Part shown: positions 8,263 to 18,979 of the stretch, one piece after another
How positions within the stretch are numbered: the first letter of the stretch is position 1
Layout of the letters: every line of letters begins with the position of its first letter
Source: Actinomycetota bacterium
Lineage (GTDB): Bacteria; Actinomycetota; Actinomycetes; Mycobacteriales; JACQDL01
Length of the DNA stretch: 50,640 nt
Assembly (NCBI GenBank): GCA_016201065.1
Contig: JACQDL010000022.1
Coordinates: 1-50,640 of the forward strand
Direction of reading: 5' to 3'
The notes under the pieces: generated by a model
What the model saw: the letters and a program-made list of their open reading frames with translations, nothing else
What the model was told of the DNA's origin: nothing
Database searches by the model: none
Translations under genes and position numbers: made by a program

Positions 8263-9317
8263 CGACGACCACACAGCCCCAGACCACAGCCGGTTCGGTG
8301 CGCGTCGACCGCGACCGCGGTCGAGCGATGCTCGCCGTCGGCCTCGCGCTCGTGGCACTGGTCGCTCTCGCGGCGGCGCCGTACTTCATCGGCCCCGGCA
8401 TCACGACCGACTGGGGCAACTTGTTCTACCTGGTCACGCTCGCCTCCATGTGGAACCTGCTCGCCGGCTACGCGGGGATGCTCTCGGTGGGCCAGCAGGG
8501 CTTCATCGGCCTTGGTGCCTACGGGGTGTTCGTCTTCAACGACCGGGGCGTGAACCCGTACCTCAGCGCGGTGATCGCCGCCGCCGTCGTCGCCGCGATC
8601 GCCTTCCCGGTGTCCTATCTCGCGTTCCGGCTGCGCGGCGGGTACTTCGCGATCGGCACCTGGGTCATCGCCGAGGTGATGCGCCAGATCATCGTCCGGT
8701 TCGAGAGCCTGGGGGCCGGGAAAGGCCGCACGATCTCCGCGTACACCGAAGACCCGATCCTGCGCAAGGCGTACACGTACTGGCTGGCGCTCGGCGTCAT
8801 GGCGGTCGCGCTGGCCGCCGGCTACGCCCTGCTCCGGAGCCGGACCGGGCTTGCCCTGCAGTCCATCAGGGACAACGAGCCGGCGGCAGGCGCTGTCGGC
8901 ATCCGGGTCAGCCGGGTCAAGCGCCTGGTGTTCATCGCGTCCGCCGCGGGATGCGCAGCGGCGGGCGCCGTCATCTGCATCCGTAGCCTGGGTGTCGCCC
9001 AGCCGAACGAGATCTTCGGAGTCGGCTACTCGGCGATCATGATCTTCGCCGTCGTCATCGGCGGGATCGGCACGATCGAGGGCCCCGTCGTCGGGGCCGT
9101 CGTGTACTACCTGCTCGACAAGTACTTCGGTCAGAGCGGGGTCTGGTACTTCGTCGGGCTCGGGCTCGTCGCCATCCTCGTCACCCTCTTCCTGCCGAAG
9201 GGGATCTGGGGCGAGCTGGCCAGCCGATGGCACCTGTCCTTGTTGCCGGTGGGCTACCGCACCCGTTCGACGCCGCACCCGACCGGCTGGCTCACCGCCC
9301 GTGACCACCGCCCGTGA
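8259..9317 (+). CDS. branched-chain-type ABC permease, LivM-like
   Basis: 352 residues; ATG overlapping the previous stop (ATGA). After a polar N-terminus of about 24 residues come roughly nine membrane segments. LivM hallmarks are present: NLLAGYAGMLSVGQQGFIGLGAYG and the coupling helix LALQSIRDNEPAAGAVGI. A perfect tandem GTGACCACCGCCC repeat occurs at its 3' end (9301-9326), just before the ribosome binding site of the aldehyde dehydrogenase gene. Confidence 0.92.
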   Translation: MTTTTQPQTTAGSVRVDRDRGRAMLAVGLALVALVALAAAPYFIGPGITTDWGNLFYLVTLASMWNLLAGYAGMLSVGQQGFIGLGAYGVFVFNDRGVNPYLSAVIAAAVVAAIAFPVSYLAFRLRGGYFAIGTWVIAEVMRQIIVRFESLGAGKGRTISAYTEDPILRKAYTYWLALGVMAVALAAGYALLRSRTGLALQSIRDNEPAAGAVGIRVSRVKRLVFIASAAGCAAAGAVICIRSLGVAQPNEIFGVGYSAIMIFAVVIGGIGTIEGPVVGAVVYYLLDKYFGQSGVWYFVGLGLVAILVTLFLPKGIWGELASRWHLSLLPVGYRTRSTPHPTGWLTARDHRP

Positions 9318-9345
9318 CCACCGCCCGAGAAACCTTGGAGGCTCG

Positions 9346-10803
9346 ATGTCCCTGCTGTCACCTGACGTATGGGCAGGCAAGATCTTCGTCGACGGCTGGG
9401 TCGAGGGCGGGAGCGGCGAACGCGCCGTCGTCGAGCCGGCCACGGGCGAGACGCTCGGAACCGTGGGCGTCGCGTCCGTCGAGGACGTGCAGCGTGCCGC
9501 CACGCGGGCGGCCCACGCGCAGCGGGACTGGGCCGCCCGGCCCCATCCGGAGCGGGCGGCCGTGCTGCGCCGCGCGGGCCAGCTCTGGGAGCAGCACGGG
9601 GAGGAGATCGACCAGTGGATCGTGCGCGAGAGTGGTTCTATCCCGCCCAAGGCGAGGCTCGAGACCCACACGGCCGCGGCGATCTGCAACGAGTCGGCCG
9701 CGCTCCCCAGCTATCCCTCCGGCAGGGTCCTCCCGTCCGCGGAACCCCGCTGGAGCTTCTCCCGGCGGAAGCCGGTGGGGGTCGTCTCCGTCATCGCGCC
9801 GTTCAACTTCCCGCTGATCCTCTCGATTCGCTCGGTCGCGCCGGCGCTGGCCCTGGGCAACGCGGTCCTGCTCAAGCCGGACCCCCGCACCGCCGTGTGC
9901 GGAGGCGTCGCGCTCGTGCGCATCTTCCAGGAGGCTGGTCTTCCTGACGGGCTCGTCCAGCTGCTCGTCGGGGGCGCTGAGGTCGGCGAGGCGGTGGTCA
10001 GCGCTCCAGAGGTCGCGGTCGTGTCGTTCACCGGCTCGACGAAGGCCGGCCGGATCGTGGGTCGGATGGCGGCCGCCAACCTCAAGCGCGTCCACCTCGA
10101 GCTGGGTGGCAACAGCGCGCTCGTCGTGCTGCCCGGAGCCGACCTGGCGAAGGCGGCGAGCGCCGCGGCGTTCGGCTCGTTCATGCACCAGGGTCAGATC
10201 TGCATGACCACGGGCCGGCACGTCGTCCACGAGTCCCTCCACGACGAGTTCGTGGCTCGCCTGGCCGAGAAGGCGTCCCACCTCCCGGTCGGGAACCCGG
10301 CCAGGGAGCAGGTCGCGCTCGGCCCGGTCATCGACCACCAGCAGCTCGGACGGATCGACGACATCGTCCAGCGGACCGTCCTCGCCGGGGCCCGCCTCGC
10401 CGCCGGCGGCACGTCGGAGGGGCTGTTCTACCGGCCGACCGTCCTGGCCCACGTGAGCACGGACATGCCGGCCTACGCCGAGGAGGTGTTCGGCCCGGTG
10501 GCACCCGTCGTGCCGTTCGAGTCGGTCGAGCAGGCGATCGAGCTCGCATCCGGCACCGAGTACGGGCTCTCGCTCGGCATCCTCGGTGATGTGGGCACGG
10601 CCATGCGCGTCGCCGACGCCGTCCCCTCGGGCATCGTGCACATCAACGAGCAGACGGTCGCGGACGAGCCGAACGTCCCCTTCGGCGGTGTGGGCGTCTC
10701 CGGCAACGGGTCCCGGTTCGGCGGGGCCGAGGCGAACCTCGAGGCATTCACCGACGTGCAGTGGCTCACGGTCCGCAGCGAGATCGCGCCGTACCCATTC
10801 TGA
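9346..10803 (+). CDS. aryl-aldehyde (benzaldehyde-type) dehydrogenase, NAD-dependent
   Basis: 485 residues from an ATG with GGAGG five bases upstream. It belongs to the aldehyde dehydrogenase family, with Asn154 in APFNFP, general base Glu252 in LELGGN, catalytic Cys286 in QGQICMTTG, and the EEVFGPVAPV motif near residue 385. The N-terminal sequence and the HQGQICM context fit benzaldehyde/vanillin dehydrogenases rather than succinate-semialdehyde types. It would oxidise the aldehyde made by the alcohol dehydrogenase at 3280 to the benzoate, for example 4-hydroxybenzaldehyde to 4-hydroxybenzoate, the substrate of PobA. Last gene of the importer operon; convergent with ligC. Confidence 0.88.
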   Translation: MSLLSPDVWAGKIFVDGWVEGGSGERAVVEPATGETLGTVGVASVEDVQRAATRAAHAQRDWAARPHPERAAVLRRAGQLWEQHGEEIDQWIVRESGSIPPKARLETHTAAAICNESAALPSYPSGRVLPSAEPRWSFSRRKPVGVVSVIAPFNFPLILSIRSVAPALALGNAVLLKPDPRTAVCGGVALVRIFQEAGLPDGLVQLLVGGAEVGEAVVSAPEVAVVSFTGSTKAGRIVGRMAAANLKRVHLELGGNSALVVLPGADLAKAASAAAFGSFMHQGQICMTTGRHVVHESLHDEFVARLAEKASHLPVGNPAREQVALGPVIDHQQLGRIDDIVQRTVLAGARLAAGGTSEGLFYRPTVLAHVSTDMPAYAEEVFGPVAPVVPFESVEQAIELASGTEYGLSLGILGDVGTAMRVADAVPSGIVHINEQTVADEPNVPFGGVGVSGNGSRFGGAEANLEAFTDVQWLTVRSEIAPYPF

Positions 10804-10829
10804 GGAGCGTAGGGGGCCGGGCCGCACCG

Positions 10830-11780
10830 TCAGGACTGCGCGGCCAGCTGCTCCTCGAGTGCGCCGAGTACCTGGTAGCAGGCCAGCACCGACGCGATGC
10901 TCGCGTTCGGCTGGCGGCTCTCCCGGATCGCCGTCACGAACTCGCGGTCCTGGAGCTCGATGCCGTTGGTGGAGATGTCGACGGCGGAGGTGTCCACCGG
11001 CTCCTCACGGCCGGTCACGAGGTCGTCGTACCGCGCGATGTAGGTGCCGTTGTCGCAGATGTAGCGGAAGAGGGTGCCCAGCGGGCCTTCGTTGTTGAAG
11101 CTGAGCGACAGCGTGCAGATCTTTCCGCCGGTCGTGCGCAGCTGGATCGACATGTCCATCGCGATCCCCAGAACGGGGTGGACAGGGCCCTGGACCGCGT
11201 GAGCGACCTGAACGTCCTCGCCCGTCTGGTACTGGAACAGGTCGACCGTGTGCGCCGCGTGGTGCCACAGCAGGTGGTCGGTCCAGCTGCGCGGGTGACC
11301 GAGTGCGTTCAGGTTGCTGCGACGGAAGAAGTACGTCTGCACGTCCATCTGCTGGATTGACAGCTCCCCGGCCGTGATCCGGTGCCGGATCCACTGGTGC
11401 GACGGGTTGAAGCGTCGGGTGTGCCCGACCATGCAGACGAGTCCGGTCTCCTTCTGGACCCGGTCGACCTCCATGGCGTCGGCCAGGCTGTCGGCCAGGG
11501 GGATCTCGACCTGCACGTGCTTGCCGGCCCGCATGGCCGAGATCGCTTGCTGCGCGTGCAGCTGCGTCGGCGTACACAGGATTACGGCGTCGACGTCGTC
11601 TCGCGCCAGGGCGTGGTGAAGATCGGTGGACGCGTGCGGCGCGCCGTACCTGTCGGCCACCTCGCGGGCCTGCTCCAGGCCGCGGCTGATCACGGAGGTG
11701 ACCGAGACGCCGTCGATGGCCGCGAGTGCGTCCAGGTGTTTGATGCCGAAGGCGCCGGCGCCGGCGAGTGCGATGCGCAT
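10830..11780 (-). CDS. ligC: 4-carboxy-2-hydroxymuconate-6-semialdehyde dehydrogenase
   Basis: 316 residues from the ATG at 11780, four bases after ligB. It is a Gfo/Idh/MocA-fold oxidoreductase with N-terminal NADP-binding motif GAGAFGIKHL. Long segments agree with LigC of Sphingobium SYK-6 as I remember it (GKHVQVEIPLADS, VGHTRRFNPSHQ, MDVQTYFFRRSN, HLLWHHAAHTVDLFQYQ). It oxidises the ring-cleavage product (as its hemiacetal) to 2-pyrone-4,6-dicarboxylate, the substrate of LigI. Last gene of the lig operon. Confidence 0.92.
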   Translation of the reverse strand: MRIALAGAGAFGIKHLDALAAIDGVSVTSVISRGLEQAREVADRYGAPHASTDLHHALARDDVDAVILCTPTQLHAQQAISAMRAGKHVQVEIPLADSLADAMEVDRVQKETGLVCMVGHTRRFNPSHQWIRHRITAGELSIQQMDVQTYFFRRSNLNALGHPRSWTDHLLWHHAAHTVDLFQYQTGEDVQVAHAVQGPVHPVLGIAMDMSIQLRTTGGKICTLSLSFNNEGPLGTLFRYICDNGTYIARYDDLVTGREEPVDTSAVDISTNGIELQDREFVTAIRESRQPNASIASVLACYQVLGALEEQLAAQS

Positions 11781-11784
11781 GGGT

Positions 11785-13039
<1,255 letters not shown>

Positions 13040-13933
13040 CTACGCCTCCCAGTAGAGCCGGGTGGGGTTGTCGACCAGAAGCTTGCGCCGCAGGTCGTCG
13101 GTCCTGGCGATGTGCGGGATGACGTCCACGAGGTGACCGTCGTCCGGCATGTGTCTCTTCATGTTCGGGTGCGGCCAGTCCGTCCCCCAGAGCACCCTGT
13201 CGGGGAACGTCTCGACGATGTACCGGGCGAACGGATGGACGTCGGAGTACTCCGGCGGCCCGCTCACCGAGAGTCGCTCCGGGCAGCTCACCTTGCTCCA
13301 GACGTTGTCGTGCTCGGTCATGAGGCGGACGAACAGCCCGAACTCCTCGCCACCGACCGGCCTGCTCACGTCGGGCCGTCCCATGTGGTCGACGACCACC
13401 GTGGTGGGCAGTGTGGTGAGGAGGTTCCACCGCTCGGCGAGGTCGGCGGCCTCGAAGTAGACGACGATGTGCCAGCCCAGCTCGGCGACGAGGTCGACCA
13501 GGCCGCGGTAGTACCCGACCGGCTTGGGATCCACGAGACGTTTCACGAAGTTGAGGCGGATGCCGCGGACGCCGACCGCGTGCATGTCCGCGAGCTCTGC
13601 TCGGGAGACGCCGGGTCGGATCGTCGCCACGCCTCGGGCCCGGCCCTGTGCGCTCGCGAGCGCGTCGACCATCGCCGAGTTGTCCGCACCGTGGCAGGTG
13701 GCCTGGACGATGACGCTGCGGTCGAACCCGAGGAAGTCGCGGAGTGCGAAGAGCTCCGCCTTGGCGGCGTCGGTCGGCGTGTACTTCCGCTCCGGGGCGT
13801 AGGGGAAGAGGTGTCCCGGGCCGAAGACGTGGCAGTGCGCGTCCACGGCGCGCGGCGGCGGCACGTAGGCGGGCCTGCTGGGGTTGGCGTGGTGGGGAAG
13901 CCAGCCGGCGTCGGGGAAGAAGGTGGTCGTCAT
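13040..13933 (-). CDS. ligI: 2-pyrone-4,6-dicarboxylate hydrolase
   Basis: 297 residues, amidohydrolase TIM barrel. LigI-specific segments are AVDAHCHVFGPG, FPYAPERKYTP, QATCHGADN, RLNFVKRLVDPKP, VVVDHMGRPDVS and VLWGTDWPHPN (final metal-site Asp). It hydrolyses the lactone 2-pyrone-4,6-dicarboxylate to 4-oxalomesaconate. The ATG overlaps the ligJ stop by four bases. Confidence 0.94.
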   Translation of the reverse strand: MTTTFFPDAGWLPHHANPSRPAYVPPPRAVDAHCHVFGPGHLFPYAPERKYTPTDAAKAELFALRDFLGFDRSVIVQATCHGADNSAMVDALASAQGRARGVATIRPGVSRAELADMHAVGVRGIRLNFVKRLVDPKPVGYYRGLVDLVAELGWHIVVYFEAADLAERWNLLTTLPTTVVVDHMGRPDVSRPVGGEEFGLFVRLMTEHDNVWSKVSCPERLSVSGPPEYSDVHPFARYIVETFPDRVLWGTDWPHPNMKRHMPDDGHLVDVIPHIARTDDLRRKLLVDNPTRLYWEA

Positions 13934-14949
13934 GAGAGCCCGCGCCGGACCAGTGCGGCGTCGATGCGCGGGTACACGCGGCGCGCGTTGCCGGAGTAGA
14001 CCTTCTCGCGGTCGGTCTGGGAGAGCGCGACGGCGTCCACGTAGCGTTTCGTGTCGTCGAAGTGGTGACCCGTGGTGGGGTCGATGCCGCGGACGGCGCC
14101 GACCATCTCGGAGCCGAACAGGATGTTGCCGACGTCGATGATGTCGAAGAGCAGGTCGATGCCGGGCTGGTGGTAGACGCAGGTGTCGAAGAAGACGTTT
14201 CTCATGACGTGCCGGTCCAGCGGGGGGCGCCGCAGCATGTCGGCGAGGCCGCGGTAGCGGCCCCAGTGGTAGGGGACGGCTCCACCACCGTGCGGGATCA
14301 CCAGGCGGAGGGTAGGGAAGTCAGCGAAGAGGTCGCCCTGGATCAGCTGCATGAACGCCGTGGTGTCGGCGTTGATGTAGTGGGCGCCGGTCGCGTGGAA
14401 ACCCGGGTTGCAGCTGGCGGAGACGTGGACCATGGCCGGCACGTCCAGCTCGACCATCGCCTCGTAGAGCGGGTACCAGTACCGGTCCGTCAGCGGGGGC
14501 GAGGTCCAGTACCCTCCGCTTGGGTCCGGGTTGAGGTTGCAGCCGACGAAGCCCATGCCGACGCAGCGTCTGAGCTCTGCGATCGCGGCGTCGAGTGGCT
14601 CACCGGCGAACTGCGGCAGCTGGCAGACGCCGATGAACGTCTCGGGGAACAGGCTGACAACGCGGGCGATGAGGTCGTTGCACGCATGCGCCCACTCGAG
14701 GCTGATGCGGGCGTCGCCCTCGTGGTGGGCCATCGCGGAGGCACGCGGGGAGAAGATCGTCATGTCCGCACCGCGCTCGGTGAGCAGCCGGAGCTGGTTG
14801 TTCTCGATGGACTCCCGGATCTCGTCGTCGGAGACGTCGGGGTAGTCGGGGGTCGGGCGGCCGGAGAGGAAGGCCGCGAGCTGCTGCTCCCGCCACCCGT
14901 TGTGCGGCGCGGGGGCAGTCGTGTAGTGCCCGTGGCAGTCGATGATCAC
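13930..14949 (-). CDS. ligJ: 4-oxalomesaconate hydratase
   Basis: 339 residues from a GTG at 14949 with AAGGAG eight bases upstream. Amidohydrolase-2 fold: IIDCHGHYTT metal-binding start, GCNLNPDPSGGYWTSPPL, DRYWYPLYE, VIPHGGGAVPYHWGR, and the late LFGSEMVGAVRGIDP segment, as in LigJ. It adds water to 4-oxalomesaconate to give 4-carboxy-4-hydroxy-2-oxoadipate. An 84-bp spacer separates it from the upstream tautomerase gene, the only sizeable gap inside the operon. Confidence 0.9.
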   Translation of the reverse strand: MIIDCHGHYTTAPAPHNGWREQQLAAFLSGRPTPDYPDVSDDEIRESIENNQLRLLTERGADMTIFSPRASAMAHHEGDARISLEWAHACNDLIARVVSLFPETFIGVCQLPQFAGEPLDAAIAELRRCVGMGFVGCNLNPDPSGGYWTSPPLTDRYWYPLYEAMVELDVPAMVHVSASCNPGFHATGAHYINADTTAFMQLIQGDLFADFPTLRLVIPHGGGAVPYHWGRYRGLADMLRRPPLDRHVMRNVFFDTCVYHQPGIDLLFDIIDVGNILFGSEMVGAVRGIDPTTGHHFDDTKRYVDAVALSQTDREKVYSGNARRVYPRIDAALVRRGLS

Positions 14950-15033
14950 GGTGTCGGCTCCTTGGAGCGGTTCTGTGCGCGGCGTCGTTCCATGGCCCTC
15001 AGCCCTCGCCGATCCCGGTCAGCGCGACCCTGC

Positions 15034-16134
15034 TCACGGGCGGCTCATCGCCGACGAGGGGACGTAGACCTCGCCGCGCATGAGAAGGCGTGCGGTGCGC
15101 AGCAGCGTCACCCGGTCGATGGAGATGGCGCCTTCGGCCTCACGGACGTCCAACCCCACCGTGAAGAACCCTGAGGGATGCTCCACGTCCACGTCCACGT
15201 GCTCGCTCACGCCCGAGGGTCGCAGCTCCACGACGTCATGGGCCACCGATCCGGGAAGAAGGCAGGCTGTGGCCACGGACGCGGCGCCGAGCACGCCGAT
15301 CGCGTCGTGGACGCGGTGCGGGATGAACGTCCGGGTGCCGATCGAGCCGCCGTGAGCGGGCGCTGACAGCAGACTCATCTTGGGGACGGTCCTGTCGCGC
15401 ACGTCGCCGAGGTTCATGCGCTCCCCGGCGACCAGCCGGATCGCCTCGATCCGGCTGGCGACCTCGCGGTTCGCCTCGATCTCACCGGGCGACTCGGCAC
15501 CGGTGAGCCCGAAGTCGCCGGCTCGCAGGCAGACCACGGGCATGCCGTTGTCGATGCAGGTGACGTCGTAGCCGTCAATGACGTCCCTGGCATCGCCCGT
15601 GGGGAGCAACGCTCCGGTGGAGGAGCCCGCGATGTCGGCGAACTCGATCCGGAGCGGTGCGTGTGTGCCGGGAACTCCGTCGATCCTCGCGTCACCCTCG
15701 TAGGCGACCTGACCGCCGGGCGTCAGCACGTAGGCGGTCGCGAGTGTCGCCGTGTTGGTCATCCAGATCCTGATGGGTGTCACGCCATCGAGCGCCTGGA
15801 CGAGACCGGACTCGATGGCGAACGGCCCGACGGCGGCCAGCATGTTGCCGCAGTTCTGGCCGTCGGAGACCTCGGCACGGTCCGGCCAAACCTGGAGGAA
15901 GAGGTACTCGACGTCGACGTCGACTCGCTCGGTCGGGCTGACGACGGCGACCTTCGAGGTGAGGGGGTGAGCGCCGCCCATGCCGTCGATCTGGCGTACG
16001 TCCGGAGATCCCATGGCGGCGAGCAGCAGCGCGTCGCGTGCCGCCGGGTCGAGAGGCAGATCACCTCCGCTGAACACGAGTCCCTTGGAGGTGCCCCCGC
16101 GCATCACGCTGCAGGGTATGCCGGTCTGGCTCAT
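15034..16134 (-). CDS. ligU: 4-oxalomesaconate tautomerase (PrpF family)
   Basis: 366 residues, ATG overlapping the upstream stop (ATGA). A PrpF/DapF-fold protein: [15 protein letters not shown] at the N-terminus, [35 protein letters not shown] and [11 protein letters not shown]. In this operon it should interconvert keto/enol or double-bond isomers of 4-oxalomesaconate before hydration, the role of LigU and of GalD in pseudomonads. The name ligU follows context; galD would be an equally fair homologue name. Confidence 0.88.
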   Translation of the reverse strand: MSQTGIPCSVMRGGTSKGLVFSGGDLPLDPAARDALLLAAMGSPDVRQIDGMGGAHPLTSKVAVVSPTERVDVDVEYLFLQVWPDRAEVSDGQNCGNMLAAVGPFAIESGLVQALDGVTPIRIWMTNTATLATAYVLTPGGQVAYEGDARIDGVPGTHAPLRIEFADIAGSSTGALLPTGDARDVIDGYDVTCIDNGMPVVCLRAGDFGLTGAESPGEIEANREVASRIEAIRLVAGERMNLGDVRDRTVPKMSLLSAPAHGGSIGTRTFIPHRVHDAIGVLGAASVATACLLPGSVAHDVVELRPSGVSEHVDVDVEHPSGFFTVGLDVREAEGAISIDRVTLLRTARLLMRGEVYVPSSAMSRP

Positions 16135-16820
16135 CGCTGGTCCGCGAAGTCGACGTAGCGCAGGCCCTTCTCGGCGAGGCGGCCATGCATGGCGTAGATG
16201 TCGAGACCCAGCTCACCCGCCGCGAGTCGCTGCCGCTTGCCCGCCTCGTTCTCCTCCCGGGCGCGTGCCGTGGCCAGGACCGACTCGGCGTCCTCGCGGC
16301 GGACGACGACGACTCCGTCGTCGTCCGCCACCACGACGTCGCCTGGACGGACGAGCGCACCGGCGCAGACGATCGGGGTCTGGACGTTGCCGGGCGTCTC
16401 CTTCACCGTGCCCTGGGCGCAGATCGCCGCGGACCAGACCGGGAAGGCCATGGCCGTCAGGGACGCGACGTCGCGTACGCCGCCGTCGATGACCAGCCCC
16501 CGGACGCCGTGGGTTCGCAGGCTCTCGGCGAGGAGATCGCCGAGGTAACCGTCCTCGCATGGGCTTGTCGGTGTCACCACGAGGACGTCGCCGGGTCTGG
16601 CCTGCTCCACCGCGACGTGGATGGACCAGTTGTCCCCGGGCGGGACCTCGCACGTCAGGGCGTTGCCGGCCACCCGGGCCGGTCGGTAGATCGGGCGCAG
16701 CCGTGCGGCGAGGAGTCCGGTGCGGCCCTGGGCCTCGTGAACGGTGGCGGTACCGAGCTCGGCGAGCCCGTCCACCACATCGAGGGCGGTTCGCGGGGTA
16801 TTGCGCACGACGATCGCCAC
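16131..16820 (-). CDS. ligK: 4-carboxy-4-hydroxy-2-oxoadipate aldolase (RraA-like)
   Basis: 229 residues, first gene of the lig operon. RraA/class II pyruvate aldolase fold with the motif [24 protein letters not shown], whose Arg and Asp bind substrate and the divalent metal. The length and the C-terminal tail [30 protein letters not shown] are those of HMG/CHA aldolases rather than of the ribonuclease regulator RraA. It cleaves the pathway's last intermediate to pyruvate and oxaloacetate. It is divergent from the IclR gene with operator 2 between them. Confidence 0.92.
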   Translation of the reverse strand: MAIVVRNTPRTALDVVDGLAELGTATVHEAQGRTGLLAARLRPIYRPARVAGNALTCEVPPGDNWSIHVAVEQARPGDVLVVTPTSPCEDGYLGDLLAESLRTHGVRGLVIDGGVRDVASLTAMAFPVWSAAICAQGTVKETPGNVQTPIVCAGALVRPGDVVVADDDGVVVVRREDAESVLATARAREENEAGKRQRLAAGELGLDIYAMHGRLAEKGLRYVDFADQR

Positions 16821-16879
16821 AGCTGCCTCCTGGTCCGTGGTGAGGACCCTTTCAGACGTCGACTGGCCAGGTAACTCGT

Positions 16880-16898
16880 GCTTCCATTGGGTGGAAGC
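16880..16898. promoter_or_regulatory. candidate IclR operator 2 (lig operon / iclR divergent promoter)
   Basis: GCTTCC (16880-16885), seven bases ATTGGGT, GGAAGC (16893-16898). It lies 60 bp from the ligK start and about 55 bp from the iclR-type start, placed to control both the lig operon and the regulator's own expression. Confidence 0.75.
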
Positions 16899-16952
16899 CG
16901 CGCCCGGGTGCTCACCGGGTGAGCGGCATCATTGCGACGGGGGCAGGTGCGG

Positions 16953-17720
16953 ATGACGAAGGCGGCGGCAGTCGTGTGCGGCCCGAGCGTGGCCGCGCGG
17001 GTCCTCGCGGTGCTGTCGAGCTTCGACGAGACGCACACCGCACTCACCCTGAGCGACATCGCCCGCAGGTCGAAGCTCCCGCTGTCCACCACGCACCGGC
17101 TGCTCGCGGAGCTCGAGAGGTGGCAGGCGGTCGATCGGGCCGAGGACGGCGCCTACCACATCGGCCGGCGTCTGTGGCAGCTCGGGACGTTGGCACCGGT
17201 TCAGCGCGAACTGCGCGAGGTCGCCCTCCCCGCGATGCAGGACCTCTTCGTGGCCACCCAGGAGAACGTGACCCTGGCGGTTCTGTCGGGGACGAGCGCG
17301 CTGTACGTGGAGCGGATCCACGGCAAGGCGTCTGTCCCGGTGGAGAGCCGTCCGGGCCGACCACTGCCGCTGCATGCGACCGGGGTCGGGAAGGTGCTGC
17401 TCGCGCACGCCCAGCCCGGTCTCGTCGACGCATGCCTCTCGAAGCTGACCAAGGTCACCAGCTTCACCATCGTGGACCGCGAACGGATGTGCTGCGAGCT
17501 GGCTGCCGTGCGGCGGAACGGGTACGCACGCAGCTTCGAGGAGATGACCCCGGGTGTCGCGGCGATCGCCGTGCCGATCTTCGACCCGGAGGGCCGCGTG
17601 CTCGCGGCCCTCGGGCTGGTCACCCGGATACTCCGCAAGGACCTCGTGAAGTTCGTTCCGGCGCTGCGGGTCGCCGCGGCCACGATCTCGCGCAATGTGT
17701 CCCACCACCGCGCCGGTTGA
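16953..17720 (+). CDS. IclR-family transcriptional regulator of the aromatic cluster
   Basis: 255 residues from the ATG at 16953, which sits behind a G-rich Shine-Dalgarno region; upstream GTG and TTG starts are possible. An N-terminal winged helix (VAARVLAVLSSFDETHTALTLSDIARRSKLPLSTTHRLLAEL) is followed by an IclR effector-binding domain (HATGVGKVLLAHAQP, RNGYARSFEEMTPGVAAIAVPIFD). IclR proteins such as PobR, PcaU and PcaR regulate hydroxybenzoate and protocatechuate catabolism. Its position between the lig operon and pobA, with identical palindromes at all three cluster promoters, makes it the likely local regulator. The effector (4-hydroxybenzoate or protocatechuate) is inferred. Confidence 0.9.
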   Translation: MTKAAAVVCGPSVAARVLAVLSSFDETHTALTLSDIARRSKLPLSTTHRLLAELERWQAVDRAEDGAYHIGRRLWQLGTLAPVQRELREVALPAMQDLFVATQENVTLAVLSGTSALYVERIHGKASVPVESRPGRPLPLHATGVGKVLLAHAQPGLVDACLSKLTKVTSFTIVDRERMCCELAAVRRNGYARSFEEMTPGVAAIAVPIFDPEGRVLAALGLVTRILRKDLVKFVPALRVAAATISRNVSHHRAG

Positions 17721-17728
17721 GGGCGGCA

Positions 17729-17747
17729 GCTTCCGTAGGGTGGAAGC
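17729..17747. promoter_or_regulatory. candidate IclR operator 3 (pobA promoter)
   Basis: GCTTCC (17729-17734), seven bases GTAGGGT, GGAAGC (17742-17747). It lies 40 bp upstream of the pobA start, in the 67-bp gap after the iclR-type gene. A separate site here implies that pobA has its own promoter. Confidence 0.75.
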
Positions 17748-17787
17748 GTCGGTTGTGGGGGGACGGGGACGGCGCCACAGTCGGCGC

Positions 17788-18969
17788 ATGCGAACTCAGG
17801 TGGGCATCGTGGGTGCCGGTCCGTCCGGGCTGCTGCTCGCCCAGCTCTTGGCCTTGCGCGGCATCGAGTCGGTCATCGTCGAGGCGAGATCCCGGGAGTA
17901 CGTCGAGGCGAGGATCCGGGCCGGGGTGATCGAGCACGGTGCGGTGCAGACCCTGATCGATGCGGGAGTTGGTGGCCGACTCGTCCGTGAGGGGCTGCGC
18001 CATGACGGCATCTACCTCCAGTGGCCCGGCGAACGGCGCCGGATCGACTTCCCGGATCTCTGCGGACAGTCCGTGTATGTGTACGGGCAGACCGAGGTGA
18101 CGAAGGACCTCATCAACGCGCGGCTCGCGGACGGCCAGGAGATCTACTGGAACGCCAGCGACGCGGAGGTCCTCGATCTTGAGACGGACCAGCCGCTGAT
18201 CAGGTTCGTGGACGAGCAAGGGCATCTGCGTGAGCTCCGGTGCGGCCTCGTCGCCGGGTGCGACGGTTTCCACGGCATCTGCCGACCGGCGATCCCGGAC
18301 TCGCTTCGGACCGACTTCGAGCGGGTCTTTCCGTTCGCATGGTTAGGGGTGCTCGCCCAGGTGGCTCCGTCCACCGACGAGCTGATCTACGCGTGGCATC
18401 CGAACGGGTTCGCCCTGCACAGCCTCCGCTCGGAGAAGATCAGTCGGCTGTACCTGCAGGTGGCGGCCGATGAGTCGGTCGACGCATGGTCGGACGACCG
18501 GATCTGGGAAGAGCTGGCGACCCGGTTCCAGCTCGATGGGTGGTCGCTGGAGACGGGTTCGCTGCTCGACAAGAGCATCACGCCGATGCGGAGCTTCGTG
18601 AGCGCCCCGATGCGCCTCGGCAGGATGTTCCTCGCGGGTGATGCGGCGCACATCGTGCCTCCCACCGGCGCCAAGGGCCTCAATCTGGCGATCGCGGATG
18701 TCCGTCGCCTCGCCGAGGCCATGACGCAGTTCCTCCAGAAGGACAGCGGCGAGCTGCTGGACGCCTACTCCGACACTGCCCTGCAACGTGTCTGGCAGTC
18801 CACCCACTTCTCATGGTGGATGACGAGCATGTTGCACGCTCCTGCTCCCGAGGAGCCCGACTCCGCATTCGTCCGCCAGCTCCAGCTGACCCAGCTGCGC
18901 AACGTGACGTCTTCCCGCGCCGGCGCCACGTGGGTGGCGGAGAACTACACCGGCGCGGCCTACGGCTGA
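17788..18969 (+). CDS. pobA: 4-hydroxybenzoate 3-monooxygenase
   Basis: 393 residues (the Pseudomonas enzyme has 394) from the ATG at 17788. Flavoprotein group A hydroxylase: FAD-binding GAGPSGLLLAQLL at the N-terminus, the CDGFHG motif in the middle, and GDAAHIVPPTGAKGLNLAIADV near residue 290. The segments EARSREYVEARIRAGVIEHG and YGQTEVTKDL are characteristic of PobA. It converts 4-hydroxybenzoate to protocatechuate with NAD(P)H and O2, linking the upper steps to LigAB. Confidence 0.94.
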   Translation: MRTQVGIVGAGPSGLLLAQLLALRGIESVIVEARSREYVEARIRAGVIEHGAVQTLIDAGVGGRLVREGLRHDGIYLQWPGERRRIDFPDLCGQSVYVYGQTEVTKDLINARLADGQEIYWNASDAEVLDLETDQPLIRFVDEQGHLRELRCGLVAGCDGFHGICRPAIPDSLRTDFERVFPFAWLGVLAQVAPSTDELIYAWHPNGFALHSLRSEKISRLYLQVAADESVDAWSDDRIWEELATRFQLDGWSLETGSLLDKSITPMRSFVSAPMRLGRMFLAGDAAHIVPPTGAKGLNLAIADVRRLAEAMTQFLQKDSGELLDAYSDTALQRVWQSTHFSWWMTSMLHAPAPEEPDSAFVRQLQLTQLRNVTSSRAGATWVAENYTGAAYG

Positions 18970-18979
18970 GGGGGTCGGC

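Noticed and set aside
16131-16820. Calling the RraA-like gene a ribonuclease E regulator
   Set aside because: It heads a complete lig operon and has the longer aldolase-type C-terminus.
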